Of a stretch of DNA of 64,000 nt, positions 32,380 through 44,815 are shown in pieces (positions within the stretch are counted from its first letter, which is position 1; each line of letters opens with the position of its first letter). The DNA lies in contig OW204001.1 of NCBI GenBank assembly GCA_934047225.1, forward strand, positions 13,500,201-13,564,200, in the 5' to 3' direction. The translations under genes and the position numbers were made by a program. The stretch comes from Ypsolopha sequella (Eukaryota; Arthropoda; Insecta; Lepidoptera; Ypsolophidae). The notes under the pieces are model-generated. The model had not been told where the DNA came from, did not search any database, and worked only from the letters and a program-made list of their open reading frames with translations.

Positions 32380-32604
32380 TGGTGGCGTGCACAGAACTTT
32401 TTGCTGGAAAAGCAAACAATTGGTCAAGAACAACAATAAAAAAAATATGAAAAAATTTAAATATCACTTTGAAAAAAATAATTTTGTATGACGCCAGGGT
32501 AGACAATGTCTACCCTAGAGTGAAAATTTCCTATACAAACTTTTTTTTTTCAAAATGATATTTAAATTTTTTCATATTTTTTTTATTGTTGTTGCACGCC
32601 ACTG
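32380..32604. mobile_element. hAT-like MITE, short copy
   Basis: The left end has GTGGCGTGCACAGAACTTTT and TGCTGGAAAAGCAAACAATT; the right end closes with TTGCACGCCACTG. The interior is a near-perfect fold, with GGGTAGACAATGTCTACCC at the centre. It belongs to the same family as 51608-52282 and 53378-53803. The right terminal repeat is internally deleted. A target duplication is not clean at this copy. Confidence 0.75.
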
Positions 32605-33875
32605 CCGTATATAGCGACAAGATGAAATTTAGCTCCTTAAACTAAATGACTCCGTCAGATTTTAACATGTACGGAAGCAAAAACAATATCTTTAGCATCT
32701 CCAAATTATTTTTTTCTTCGGTAACTACTTGTTTAAAAATAAGGTGTTTTATCAAAATCCCCTAAATTTCCTTCTATGATTTTGTGAGTTACTAGATTGA
32801 TTTTCTGGGATTTAAAGTCGAAGTTGGCACGGAGCAAAAGTTTAATTTCAGTTGTTTCTTATGAATGGAAATAAATTGATTTTGTTGTTTTTGACTGATG
32901 AGATAGAAAAGCAATTTATAATTTCAATTGTGACTGTTTATTTACCATATTTAAATAAACCAGTGCTGTCCATTTACTTACCTAAAAAAGATATAGCAAT
33001 ATTTTAGGTCCGCAAGCGTAGGACCTCGCATTCATTATTGAGGACACGTAATTAACTAATGTTATAACACTCACTGACATAATTGTGAACGTGCTTAACC
33101 CGAGAGCTAAAGGGTAAGGCAGACTGATGGAAACGATTAAGGCTAATGTATCTTTCTATAAGAACTTGTTTTTTTATTGATTTTATAGATACGATGCAGA
33201 GTGAACCGATTCACTATGCAGTTAACTAATTAGATCAGCAAAGCATTTTCTTAGTAAATATGATGAGTTTTATATATTAACAACGTTATTTAAGTAAGTT
33301 TCATAGACTATTGAACTATATAGACTATAGACTATTTAAGTAAGTTTATATAATTATATATTATATAGATTATAATGATAGACTTTATAGTCAATTAAAA
33401 TCTATTAAATCTTTAGAGGAGATTGTTGGTTGGCTGGTTAATGAAATCATGCAACGAAACAACAGATTGGAGGGTTTTTAGCTAATACTAAAATATTTTA
33501 TATGAAAAAATAAATAGGATTGGAGAATGCTTCCTTGCACATATAATAAAAAAATTAGTTAAATCCGTTTTAAAAATATTTAGGATTGCAGAAGATTCAC
33601 TTCATACTTGTTTCTATTACACAAAACAAAAGTAAAGTCAATCCAGTCACCGCGTAAATGTAAGAAACATTTAAAAACCAAAAAAATTGGATTGCAATAT
33701 ATCTTATTACATTTTTTTATTATTACGTTCTTTAAATAAGAGATCAACAAATCAAATATATATTTTTCAATAAAGGGGAATCCGAACGAATCCTCGAAAG
33801 TCTGGCTTTGTTCATGTTCTAAGCTCAGTTCCAGCTTTAAATAATCTGAACGAAGATTACAAAATCTACAAAATT
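32605..33875. other. Non-genic region
   Basis: AT-rich sequence without recognised genes. Short TATA-rich repeats (words around TAGACTATA) occur near 33305-33385. Confidence 0.5.
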
Positions 33876-35870
33876 CATGAAACAAAACTGCAAAATTAAG
33901 TTGGTCAAGTATTGGGGTACGGAAACCTTAAACTGCATAATAAATCGGAGTTTTCAGTTCAGGGTATATATAGTAAGTACCTACATATCATACAGAAATT
34001 TCAAATTCGTAACTAGTGTCAGATGGCACGACCGGCGGGTACCCGGTCTTTCCACCAGTCGTACCACTGAACAAAATAAAACTAAACAGTGACCTAATTG
34101 TAACCTAATAGTTGTTAAAAGGTTCTGAAGAAAACTTCGAGGTACTATACAATTAAGTTTATTTAATTTTATCAAAACTAAAATCTAACATTCACAAGTT
34201 AAGGAAAGGTGTTAACGGAAAAATTTATCTTAGTTACAAGTGTTTAGCCAAGACCTTCATTTGGCAAGTTCCTGCCAAGACATTACTAAGACCTTAAGTA
34301 CCTTAATATAGTTGTGTTAGGTACCGCCTTAACATCTGGTAGTAATATTACATTGGAATTAGTATTGCCAAGACATAAATGAACATTTAAGTGATAACTA
34401 GGTGGAATTGTTACCGCCTTATCCACAGGTAACTAGATTACATGGAATCTTGTGAAAATTACATTAAATAAAAAAAACTTTAAAAGTAACAAAACTTGTA
34501 AACAAACAAGGGAAATAATTTTCTAAATAAAATCTAGCTCAGGGGAGCCGTAGATCCTACAAACAATAATTTTTGTCGAACATACTCTTAAACCAAATCG
34601 TCTGGTACACCAATCAGTTCTACCAGGAAAGAAAAATATTACAGAACATTAAATTTTACAGTTTGGGTTATTCGGTGAAACAGGAAGAAGAATTTAACCT
34701 TGAATACTAATAGGACACATAACTAAGTGTCCAGAAAACAATACCGTCCTAGGTATCTCCATTGTGTGTGGATAAAAGTAAAAATTCCAACACCTACTTG
34801 TATTATTCCATTAAACTCCACGGAAATGACACGCCGTCCGCTGCCCCCTTCAAGGTCAACGATCCACGTCCACGCAGACAAAAAGAACTGCTTACTGCGT
34901 ACACCACGCGGCGGTCATTACTCTGCCAGCTGGTAAATCACGAAACTGGTAAACTCGGAACAAGAAGATCTTGTAAACACGAAGATCTTGAAAACAAAAC
35001 ACCCTGGAATTAGAAGAGAAAAAACAATATTAAAACTTTTACCACACGGAACAATGAGAACAAAATTCCGGTGACTCAAAATACAAAGAAAGCAATACAT
35101 ACCATGATCTGACGAATATTCAGAACTCCCACCAACCCGACGAAAAAAATTCCTTTTTCTAAAATGTCCGAAAATAATCTTCCTGAAATACAAAAACAAA
35201 ATTATAAAACTATTCCACACAAATGAATAATTAACCAAATTTAAACACAAAAAAAACCCACCTAATATATCAAAAACACTACTCCTGTTGGCACCTCCGC
35301 CATTTTCATTCGCCGTTGAACACCATCAAATAAAGAAACAACCAACACGAGTATACTGGTCACTCTCCGTCCGACAAATGAACGAGAAACTCTCGGCATC
35401 GCGGCAGTCGCGCGATTATCTTCAAGTCTATAAAAGAGGGTAAAACGCAATTTACCATCAACTCAAACTTCGCCGCGTAACTTTTTGTGATAAACAACCC
35501 TACAAAATTTGCAATGCTACACTAGTTTAATTTTTGAGATAGAGCCTGAAAGAAAATGGTCTTAAACTTACAACTTTGAGGGATCCCCATTTCTTGAGCT
35601 CTATAGGCAATGACTACCCATATGCCAGGGTAGGATTTTTTTGCTTATTTTTTGTATGAAATAGTATTTGAATTGAATTTAATTCAATATTCACTTTTGG
35701 GTAAATATTTTACACAAAATGTCCAAATTTCCTGTGACTCATTCCGTTTACGAGCTAAAGACCCGTGACATACGGACGGACAGACAGAGACGATCAGACG
35801 GTAGAGTGACATTAAAACGGAGCCCATTTTGCCGTTTGGATACGAAACTCTAAAAACAACCGGACGATGT
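33876..35870. repeat. Dispersed repeat split by an LTR insertion
   Basis: The left part (33876-34016) and right part (35522-35870) together match a second copy at about 43880-44345. Shared words include TGCAAAATTAA, AATAAATCGG.GTTTT, GAGATAGA.CC and CCGTGACATACGGAC. The intervening block is a separate insertion (34017-35521). The right part ends in inverted 'GGGTTCCGTA'-type sequence. Confidence 0.7.
34017..35521. mobile_element. Probable solo LTR (~1.5 kb)
   Basis: The block starts TGTCAGATGGCACGACC and ends GCAATGCTACA, with CTAG on both sides (34013-34016 and 35522-35525). That gives TG...CA ends and a 4-bp target duplication, or ACTAG as 5 bp with a one-base shift at the end. The interrupted repeat is found uninterrupted at about 44000-44050, confirming an insertion. 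No gag or pol is inside, so it is best read as a solo LTR or a non-autonomous LTR element. A TATA box CTATAAAAG (35427-35435) followed about 25 bp later by ATCAACTC suggests plus-strand transcription near the right end, but orientation is unproven. Short frames inside are not convincing genes. Confidence 0.65.
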
Positions 35871-36135
35871 GCATTCATCGTTGCAGAGTTAAATGTCATA
35901 TCTATAAAAATATGAAAGAACCCATAGATTGTTTATAAATAACCCTAGACATAGATTTTTACAGTTTTATTTTGGAATTAAAATACTCCATTCAGTTTTT
36001 AACTCTCAACGCGTCGCATGGACGCACAACTAAATTATAGTGAGAGAGAACGGTCTACATACAGTTCTCAAATAACTTAGTCACCATTGAAATTGGCTAC
36101 AAACGGTCGTATTTTTGAACTTCAGTAACAAAATT

Positions 36136-36484
36136 ATGGCCCAAGCTTGCTTAGAGAAGTTAGTTTTAGATTTGCAACAGTCTGTTTTGGGTCTTCACAA
36201 TAAAATAGACCACATAAACAATGATATTCGTGAACAAGGAGAACTCATAAAACGACTATCAGTTTTTATTAGTGTCAACCATGCCTCCAAGCATGACGAT
36301 GCAAGTACCCCCAAAACAGCTTTGGACAGGATAACGCAGCTCCGAGGATCACAGCTTCAGGTGTCCTCGGCTAACTCCGCCGCTATCGGAGCCAATGTTC
36401 AAAAGAAGGACAACAATGATTCTGCGACAGCTGATACGTCAAAACCAGCCACATCACCAACGTTGCGCGAACAAAGTTCTACAG
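36136..36484 (+). CDS. Possible first coding exon of the C2-domain gene
   Basis: From ATG 36136 (AAAATTATGG context) an open stretch of 116 codons ends at a good splice donor, ACAG|GTAAAC at 36485. The protein starts MAQACLEKLVLDLQQSV and continues with heptad-like hydrophobic spacing to about residue 45, suggesting a short coiled coil. It then becomes Ser/Thr/Asn/Ala-rich and polar, like a disordered linker. It ends in phase 1, which fits the acceptor at 41150/41151. If the donor were not used, the frame would stop at 36550-36552 after about 138 codons, with AATAAA nearby at about 36566. There is no signal peptide or membrane segment. It might instead be an unrelated small gene or a chance frame; homology is not recognised. 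Confidence 0.4.
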
Positions 36485-36902
36485 GTAAACTTGAGTTAAT
36501 GAGTTCGTCTCCTGTAGTGAATTATCAGTATATTTTTATGGTAACTGATTAATTAAAGTTATCGCAATAAAAGTTATAATTTAATTAAATAGTATAATTT
36601 CTTAACTTATGATTCCTCTAAGGTGTAAACATTAATTGATTATAGACTGTAAAAGGAAAAGGACTATATGAGACAGGTAGACAAAGATATATATGTTTTT
36701 CTTTTTTTCATTAACCTGAATTCCTACTGTCTTGTATTTTCTTATCCCTTGGTTAAAGTAGATATAAGTCATATATTGTATAGTATAAGTTTTATGTTGA
36801 AAAAAAGACATGATCTTGTTAAGTTTCTTGCCCTTCTTCTTAGCAAGACTAATCGAATGGGCGGAGGTAGGCATGTATTTATATATGTAACCTATTAGTA
36901 TG

Positions 36903-37040
36903 TTGTATATAGGATGGGATTTGGTCGGCCGCCTGGATTCGTGCTGGGGGCTCGGTTGGTGATCACTGAACCTTGTTCCTGGTCCCTGGCCGGGTCTCCG
37001 GTATGGGTTCGGGCGGCTGATTGGATTTTACCTTGTATAA
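36903..37040. mobile_element. Small TIR MITE, GC-rich version
   Basis: The left arm GATTTGGTCGGCCGCCTGGA and the right arm GGTTCGGGCGGCTGATTGGA pair as imperfect inverted repeats flanking a GC-rich centre. The arms resemble those of the AT-rich element at 48676-48900, so the two are probably relatives. Confidence 0.5.
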
Positions 37041-37887
37041 TATATATTTTACCTATCATTTTAATCGTAAATATATTGCTACATAAATTAAATAAACCTT
37101 TAATTTAGTTCATGTACATTTATTATTCTATTACATATATTTTCTTTATTAGATTAAATTTGACGTGTAAAAAGTGTATATATCTATACCTGCTTTGCAA
37201 AATAAACTATTTGAATTTGAATTGAATTTGCAAAGCACAACACCTTTTGAATTTTTGAACAAAGCAAGCGTTCTAATGTAGACTTTCTGACAATATAATT
37301 AGGTCCAAAATCACTCAATAGGATTTTTGTGTCTCATGGATCAAGCCTTAATATAAAGTTAATACTCGCAATTGTTGGCACTTCTTGAAAAATTATTATA
37401 AATTTAATATAGTAATTTTGGCAAGTACGAGTCGGATTCGCGCACAAAGGGAACCACATAATACGGGTATGGAACCCTAAAACATGGTAAATTACAACCA
37501 TATACATGTCCTAGCAACATTAAGACGACACGAACAAGCCGCTTAAATAGTGTGCGCTGTGTGCAGAATCCTAATATCTTAACCGCTATATTTTTACTGT
37601 AATCTTTACGTAATTTAATAACCTACCTATAGGTATATTAACATGAATTTTTTCATATTTTTTGGTCCTTTTATTTCGGAGATAAGACGGGACAAGATAA
37701 CGTTAAAAGTGCTACTTTTTCGAGGATTTTTGTTTTAGGAACCACCCTTAGGTTTAATATATTTTTTTGTTTTTATTTAGAAGTAATACACATATATAAC
37801 TTTAAATATATATAATAAATAAAATAAAATTGAAAATTTCAAATATATTTCGGCCCTTAGTCGGCCGTCATCAGTCAAGTATTTTTT

Positions 37888-38095
37888 TTGTTTTTATTAT
37901 TAACAGTAATAGAGGCCGTAGTCCACGTGTTGTGTGAAAATTTCAACAAGTTACCTACAACGGCTGAAGCTTTAGACCCCTGTGACGGATGGACGGACGG
38001 ACGGACGGATGGAAGGATAGACAGACAGCGGAAGCTTAGTAATAGGGTCCCATTGGGCACCCTTCGAGTACGGAACCGTAAAAACAAAGCGCAGA
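37888..38095 (-). repeat. Inverted fragment of GGGTTCCGTA repeat with GGAC microsatellite
   Basis: Read on the minus strand it carries TTTTACGGTTCCGTACTCGA, GGGACCCTATTACTAAGC and a CCGTCCGTCCGTCCATCC run (expanded here), then AAATTTTCACACAACACG. This is the 5' half of the repeat seen in full at 30153-30471. Confidence 0.7.
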
Positions 38096-38647
38096 CTCGG
38101 AATCAGCACACAAATACGTATATCTACAAGAAATGAAATGAAAAAAATCATACACAAAAAGCGTGTTTTTGTTGGTACCTGTGATTTCACCTAAAGTCCT
38201 CTTGCCACATCTTTATTTTCGGTACTCTTGATAACAAGAGTGCAGCTACATGCAGGATACCAGGTCAGGCAGTCAGTCTGTTGTAAAGCGTCATGAATAA
38301 ATTGTTTCAGTTGGCTGGCTCTCTCGAGAACGGTAACTAGACTAGACATGGCTAATGAGTAGCCTTTCAGTACCGTATTGTGTTCACTTAATATAACATA
38401 CTTGTTTCCATACATACTCGTACGTGGTGTTAATTTTTCAGTAGCATATTTTGAACTTTTTTATAAGCTCCAATCATTATAACTATTCAAGGCTATATTG
38501 TGTGCTAATAACTGATATTAATTACAGAATGTAGATCGTTTCATTTTTTGCTAAACTTATAAAACTGGTAACACAACTTCTATGGAAAAGTAAACAAAAT
38601 TCGCAAAAAAATATATTTTTTCGATAAAATGTGATTTATGAATAATA

Positions 38648-38965
38648 CCCAATTGGGCTCGACTGTAGAGGTACCACCATCTTACTAGTATTTCGGGAGA
38701 GAGTAAGAGGACAGCTCACAGGCAAAAAACCAGATGGCGGTATATCCATCCCTAAAAGCCGGGCCTTATATGGAACGGACTGGTGACGGGCAGCGGCGTC
38801 ACTGGGGCAAGGGTTCCGGCACCGCGCTCACCAACCCGCCTGGCCAGCGTGTGTGAGTATGGGTAATTCTTCCAGGATGATCACTGGGAGTGGCAAAGTC
38901 CTGGAAAGGCTTAGGTCCAGCAGTAGACGAACTAGGCTGATGGATGGATGGATGACCCAATTGGG
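38648..38965 (+). mobile_element. Retroposed element with 10-bp target duplication
   Basis: The direct repeat CCCAATTGGG is found at 38648-38657 and 38956-38965. Between them is a 298-bp element ending in GGCTGATGGATGGATGGATGA, the kind of short (TGA/GATG)n 3' tail made by RTE-type LINE machinery. The body contains GGTGACGGGCAGCGGCGTCA and CACCGCGCTCACCAACCCGC, found inverted at about 42346-42500. It has no coding capacity, so it is a SINE-like or truncated passenger. The target site is itself a palindrome. Confidence 0.8.
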
Positions 38966-41128
38966 TATGGGTAGTTTCTTTCTGCTAAGGTATGCTTATT
39001 TAAAAAATATATATCGTGATAATTATTCACTAATCACGCATCTCTGTCCAATATTAGGGTATGATTTGGACGATATTACGGGATTGTACAATATAAGTGC
39101 CGGTAGCCGGTTTTTATAGCCAATAATGGAGGGCAATAAACCTGCCTGTTATTGTATGATTGTAGATGGGTGTGAATACGATTACCATTGGGCCAAAAGG
39201 GCTGACGTATCAAAGTTTTGAAATCTGATATTTACCTATGTTTCCGTCATACTTTTCGGTTAGATGTTCCTAAATATATGTATGTACACATAATTTTTTC
39301 ACCCAACCCAAAAAAATTACCTAAGTATATATTTCAGAACAAATAACAAACTGAAATAGCACTGAGAATAAATTCGTTAATATAATAGAAATGTCCTGAA
39401 ATGACTTGAAAATTGTTTTTGAAGCAAATTTTTCAATACAATGACCTCTTGTTTTTAAAGAAGAAGCCGTATCTTTCACAAATCCTACATAAAATAAACA
39501 AGCATACAATAAAAATTATCTTTTTATCTCGAAATAATTTTAACTTGTTAAAAACAGACTTTGTAGCGTCCAAAATAAAAAGAAAAGAAATAAACCAACG
39601 GCTGGGGATGATAAAACAAAAGCAGCATGAATAAACTCCAAGAGATTAAAAAAAAACACTCTTTATTTTTATTCCCCTGAGAAGAACCGACTCAACAAGT
39701 TTATTAGGCTTTTTTGTTTAGAGAATGAAAACTTAGCATACATTTTTCGTTGCTCTTCTTACCTTCATCCTCTCTCAACGCCCAACCCAAAACTTAGCAC
39801 ACCTGAAAATACAATGAAACCGCAAGATATATACAAAACAACACACACAATGTACAATATGTACATATAATACATACCTAATTTGTTTTAGTTATTTGTT
39901 TGGCGTAGGTAAAGCAGTTGATACTCGAAACTCTAGAACTGCGGGTATTAAACCCACTTCAAAAGAAGTTAAATGAACTGTTTTCACTGTAAAATACATA
40001 GAGATTGCCAACTATTAAAACTTTGTAAGGAACTCCAATTTGGTATCTTTTCTCTTTTTAAGCAGAAAATATTTTACTAAAAGTACAGCTATCTTTGCCC
40101 ATTAGTTTCAGTGCCCACAAATATTGTAAACGTGGCTGATGTCTACGAAAGATAGTTTGAAAAGGGTTAAGGAACTACTTATTTATCTTTACAAATTTGA
40201 ACTCTTAAACTTTTTATTATTATTAATCTGTTTCATTCTCATTACCGCTAAAAATAGTAAAACAATAGTCCATTCATCTGACGGGTTAATGAACAATGAA
40301 CGTAAATTAGGGAAAAGTTCATTATTAATTTTGTGGATAATTAATTAATTATCCTATGTCCTAATCAGACTATTTATTATTGCTCGCGTAGATCCCTTTT
40401 CTCACAAGCCCGTTGGAATTTCCCAAAATACCTTCTTAGCAAATATCTACGTCATACAAGAAAGCTGCAGTCTAAATAACATGTTCCTAGGTCCAGCGTT
40501 TTTGGTCTAGGCGTTGATAGATCAGTCAGTAGTTTTACAATTCAATCAATTTTCCATTTTCTTGTCATGCGTGGAAACGTTCTACATATATCCGTTCAGA
40601 TGCAATGTCATAAAAACGTTTAATCCGGAAAAATGTAGCTACGTGTAGGTACCTATACAACGTACCTAGCTAAGTAGGTAGTAGGTTAAGTTTACAACAA
40701 AAATGAATTTGTATGGTTTTCAGAATACTTAATATGACAGTGAGCCCAAAAATGACACTGACGTTCAGTTCAAAGAAACCATATCTAAAAAGGTCAGGTA
40801 CACATATGTGCCCTAATCTCTGGTTAGTGTCTTCTTTCAAAAGGTAGTACACTTCGAAAGAAACTTCGATTAATATCCTACGTAGAATTATAAAACTACG
40901 TAGTTTTGAAGTCTACTTTTTTGTTGGGCGTGTATGTCAAACTACGTATCCAACGTATTTCTGACTATACGTAGAATAATTTATTTATATACATAGATTA
41001 TTACTTATAATCTGATAAATGTCAAAAGTTTGATGTCTGTGGATCCAAGTGTGTGAGTGAGTAGTGGAGAGTGGAGATCACGTGGAGATATATATGGAGT
41101 ATTTCAGTCACCTGCAGTTTTTCTACAG

Positions 41129-41290
41129 TTATACGCAAAGATAGTTTTAGCTGTATGTACTTACGAGAATTTGAGAGATAAACTTGAAATTTTTGTTGTA
41201 GCTAACACGACTGACCTTGGCGTTTTGGATCCTTCGCTCTACAAATCTGACTGTTTGGATGAAGACTTTCTCTGGCCAGAAGGACATGTG
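41129..41290 (+). CDS. Exon upstream of the C2 domain (synaptotagmin-type gene)
   Basis: The open stretch ends at a strong donor GTG|GTGAGT (41291) in phase 0. It reads DKLEIFVVANTTDLGVLDPS, then LYKSDCLDEDFLWPEGHV. Joined in phase 0 to the next exon it continues into the start of a C2 domain (GRVWFTLKYES), matching the usual acidic linker just before a synaptotagmin C2A strand. Two acceptors are possible: a pyrimidine-rich one, TTTTTCTACAG|TT at 41129 (phase 0), and a weaker TTTTAG|CT at 41151 (phase 1). Only the second is compatible with joining the exon at 36136-36484 directly. The role would be a linker to the lipid-binding module of a membrane-trafficking protein, which is inference. Confidence 0.55.
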
Positions 41291-41662
41291 GTGAGTCATT
41301 CAATGATTTTGTTTCATAGTTTTATTTTAAATGGTTAAACACTAAGTATGGTAACATTACATAGTTGACTACACATTTATTAAGCTTTTAAAGTAACTTA
41401 AAAATGATAAAACCCTTAAACAAAGCTTTGAAATTTATTTCTTATTTCTCCTTCTGTGTAGATGCACAGATATATAGCGTCATACCTAATTCGAAAATAC
41501 AGGAGCCGTTGAGCTAAGTTTAGGTTATAATTTTAAAATAACTTTGACGCCAATAAATTCAGGGAAATTTCTAAATATATTTTATATATTTCTCGATCTT
41601 TGGCTATTTATATGGTCCCAAACAAAGATACATAGACAGAACCCGATATTATGCTTTAATAC

Positions 41663-42064
41663 AGGCTGACTATTAATGTAACCCCGATAATTCGATAGAT
41701 TGCAGAAGACTATAAACTGGTTTCATAATAAACATCCAACATGTATTTCAATAATTTAAAAAAAAGTTAGAGCCACTTAAAGATTTCCATAAAATCCAAA
41801 TAAATCATGGTCACCTGAAGAGAAAAAACAATTAGATCACGGGAAGTTATTTTTACTGTTGATCTCACTATTTTGGATTATTTTGAATTTGATCCTTATG
41901 GAAATGGCTAGGATATACTATAAACTATACATATACATATTTCCAAGATCCGTTTATAAATTTTTTTTTACTTCTTATTTTTATTGTTTTTACATTTAAA
42001 ATGTGTTCTACTAACGTTTCTTAGTAACCTCTAAAATTATCGGGGTTTGGTTAAAAGTCACCTA
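41663..42064. mobile_element. TIR MITE with CCCCGATAATT ends
   Basis: The left end AGGCTGACTATTAATGTAAC then CCCGATAATT is an imperfect inverted copy of the right end ATTATCGGGGTTTGGTTAAA then AGTCACCT. The 402-bp interior is AT-rich and non-coding. No clear target duplication is seen. Confidence 0.6.
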
Positions 42065-42345
42065 GTTTAGTACATACTAGCCAAGACCACGGTACGTAGC
42101 GTTGATCGTGTGGATCCGATTTCTCGCAATTTCATGAGAATTTTGGAATCCCTTAATAGCTGAAAGAGGATATTTAAGATATATTTCAACAATCAGGATG
42201 TCGGCTTCAGTTAAAATTATACATTATAAATTACGAAGTACCTAGATGTTATGAAGATATTTACAAAAGTCTGAATTAATTGCAAGGTCTTTTGTGATGG
42301 CTACCCTGAATACTTATATTTATTCAATGTTCGGGCGTTCAGACA

Positions 42346-42545
42346 ATCCATCCATCAATCAGCCTGTCTTCGTCCACTGCTGGACATAGACCTTTCCAAG
42401 ATTTCATCACTCTTGCCGGTCCTCCTGAAAGACATGCCCATACTCACGGCAGGCAGGTTGGTAAGCGCGGTGCTTAAACCTTCGCACCAGTGACGCCGCT
42501 GCCTATCACCAGTTTCTTTATGTTGGGAATGGATAAGTCACAGGT
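42346..42545 (-). repeat. Inverted partial copy of the 38658-38955 element
   Basis: The left edge ATCCATCCATCAATCAGCCTG is the reverse of the GATG tail, followed by TCCACTGCTGGACATAGACC and CACCAGTGACGCCGCTGCC. It is diverged and lacks a recognisable target duplication. Confidence 0.65.
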
Positions 42546-43879
42546 AAATAGTGAAATTCCGGCGTTTACAAACGGCGTCGTTAGTTTCTAATCGCACGCT
42601 TTTTGTTATTTGACGAATCTTCGTCAAAAATTAGAATGTTTTTAGCAATTTCTAATTTGCCTCGGCATAATTCTACTCGTATTAGAAATATTGAGGGCCA
42701 CCTAGATCTGCTCCGCTTCGCTCGACTCCCAAAGACAGAACGCTTAAATTAAGTCCTGTCAAATAAGTCAAGATGTGCTACACCGAATCGATACCATTAT
42801 ATGTCTTGCCATTCGTGACGACAATTTACGTGAGTGTCTAATAAAAAAATACATGCTACGTATATTACCCCTACGGCACTCTGACGTAGGCACATAGACC
42901 CCATTTTACGTAGGATAAGACCTTGGAGAGTCTACGTGTTTGCTTATGTTTTGTTGTTTGGGATATACCATAACTTTTGTGTTAACGAGAATATAACACT
43001 TGCAGGCTTCACGGAAATACTTTTTTTATTTTGATGTGCTAGTAGTTCAAGTAAAACCAGACTATTAACCTCGCGTAACGTAATATTATATTACCCTGAC
43101 GTTTTTAAAGCCCACGCTTGATTTAGGTTCAATATAATTATAATATATTATTGTCTTAAGTACTTTATAAGTTCGAAGACTTATAAACCATTTAGATAAC
43201 AATTACTATTTTCGATCAAACTAACTCATTTAGTTTGACAAGGTTCCTGCCAATTGAATCGTCAAGTACGACAAACACAACCTTTTTGTTTTTGCGTCAC
43301 GTGGCGCTTGAAAGTAAAAATACTTGGAATTATTTCGTAGCAGCATTTACGAGGACAAGTCTGGCGTAGACACGTAGAGCTTACGTAGACAATCTGATTT
43401 TATACCTACGCACGTGGCTGTCACTGGCAAACATGGTCAGTGTTTGTTCAACTTAAGCTTAGGAATTGGCTTATTTTTTTAACCAAAGCTTATCATTCGG
43501 AGTCTGTTTCGGAGAAAAGCTTTCTTTCTTTAACTGTTTTATTATACGGATTTAAGCGTGCATATCCTTAAAAAACCTATGTATTTCATTTGACCTTTCG
43601 TGTATTCCAACAAATATGAATATGATGGCTTAACTTTCTGTAAATACTAAGTTTAACAATATACTACAAAATAGGTTTTAAAGCACTAAAAAAAAATATT
43701 TTTGAAATAACATACCAAAATTGAACTATTTATTCCAAAAAGCAGAGAAAAATAGCACATTAAAATTTTAAAAACTGGTCAAATACGAGAAAAACTCACG
43801 CCTTGAAGGTTCTGTACCATTCAAATAAGTTAATATACTTAAATAATTAAAATAAAATACAATATTATACCTACAAAAA

Positions 43880-44345
43880 GTATGAAACATCGCTGCAAAA
43901 TTAAATTGGTTGGGTATTCGGGGACGTTACCCTAAAACTGAAAAATAAATCGGCGTTTTTAGTATTTTTCGTTAAAAAATAGCATATGGTACATAACATA
44001 CAAAAATTACAATTTCCTAACTACTTTGATCTTTGAGATAGACCCCGTAACAAAAATGGTGTAAAAATGATAGCATTGTCAGGCCTCATATCTTTATTTT
44101 TGAAGATGAGAAAAAAAGAAATAATGATGCTCGTACTCTACTCAGTGAGATCTAAAACTCTAATTAAACTCTAATCAATATTCGGTTTTGGGTCAACATT
44201 TTACACAATATGTCAAAATTTCAGGTCTCTATCTCATTCCGTCTTACAGCTAGAGGCCCGTGACATACGGACAAACAAACAGACGGACAGCGGTGTGACA
44301 TTAATAGGGCCCCGTTCTAGCTTTTGAGTACGGAACTCTGAAAAC
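43880..44345. repeat. Dispersed repeat, uninterrupted copy
   Basis: It shares blocks with 33876-34016 and 35522-35870 but without the LTR insertion, so it serves as the empty-site reference. It ends in inverted 'GGGTTCCGTA' sequence (GAGTACGGAACTCTGAAAAC). Non-coding. Confidence 0.65.
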
Positions 44346-44495
44346 GACAGAATAAAAAAAATATATGGGACCGCGAAAAGCAATACATTTTTCATTGTGT
44401 TAGTTGTACACATTTTTGGTTCGTTTTGAATACAGTTCTGTAACAGCAATTAATGTAACAAAATTTTGTAAAATAAATAAAATAATTAATATATT

Positions 44496-44815
44496 GTCAC
44501 GACATGAATCCCCAAAGGGGGTGTCAGAGGTTTCTCGAGTTTGAACTGTAAAATGCTAGTCACAGTCCACTCGCTCAGTGCAATCTCGTTGCACCGACGT
44601 TTATTACGTGCCAACGTGATGGGTGATGAGCCCTATCGCCGTACTTTGGACACAAAATTAAGCTTTTTAAGGCATGTAGATTTCCTTAAAATGTTTTCCT
44701 TCACCGATAAGCAAGTCCGAAAAAACTCATTGGTGAATGCCCAACCGGGGATTGAGCCTGGATCTCAAGGCCAGCGTTCTACTCCTGAGCTACCGCCGCG
44801 TTAATACTCGTGCGG
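44496..44815 (-). repeat. SINE-like repeat with tRNA-type head, inverted
   Basis: On the minus strand it starts with a GGCGGTAGCTCAGGAGTAGA head and a box-B-like AGGCTCAATCCCC. It continues through CATCACGTTGGCACGTAATA and ends at ATTCATGTCGTGACAATA. The same family lies on the plus strand at 46080-46535, and its 3' part, also inverted, at about 49725-49830. The short frame at 44541-44804 follows the repeat and is not a gene. Confidence 0.7.

Larger units (their letters stand above)
36485..41116 (+). other. Putative intron 1 with repeats
   Basis: If the exon calls hold, this is an intron of about 4.6 kb. It contains a small TIR element (36903-37040), inverted 'GGGTTCCGTA' repeat fragments (about 37425-37485 and 37900-38090, with a GGAC microsatellite at 37988-38010) and a retroposed element with target duplication (38648-38965). 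A palindromic AACTACGTAGTT lies near 40905. No other exon was identified. Confidence 0.4.

Noticed and set aside
36115..36135. Start of the possible first exon at 36115
   Set aside because: That position is TTG; the first ATG is 36136 with a reasonable context.
37988..38010. CRISPR-like or regulatory repeat
   Set aside because: A simple GGAC microsatellite expansion within a known dispersed repeat.
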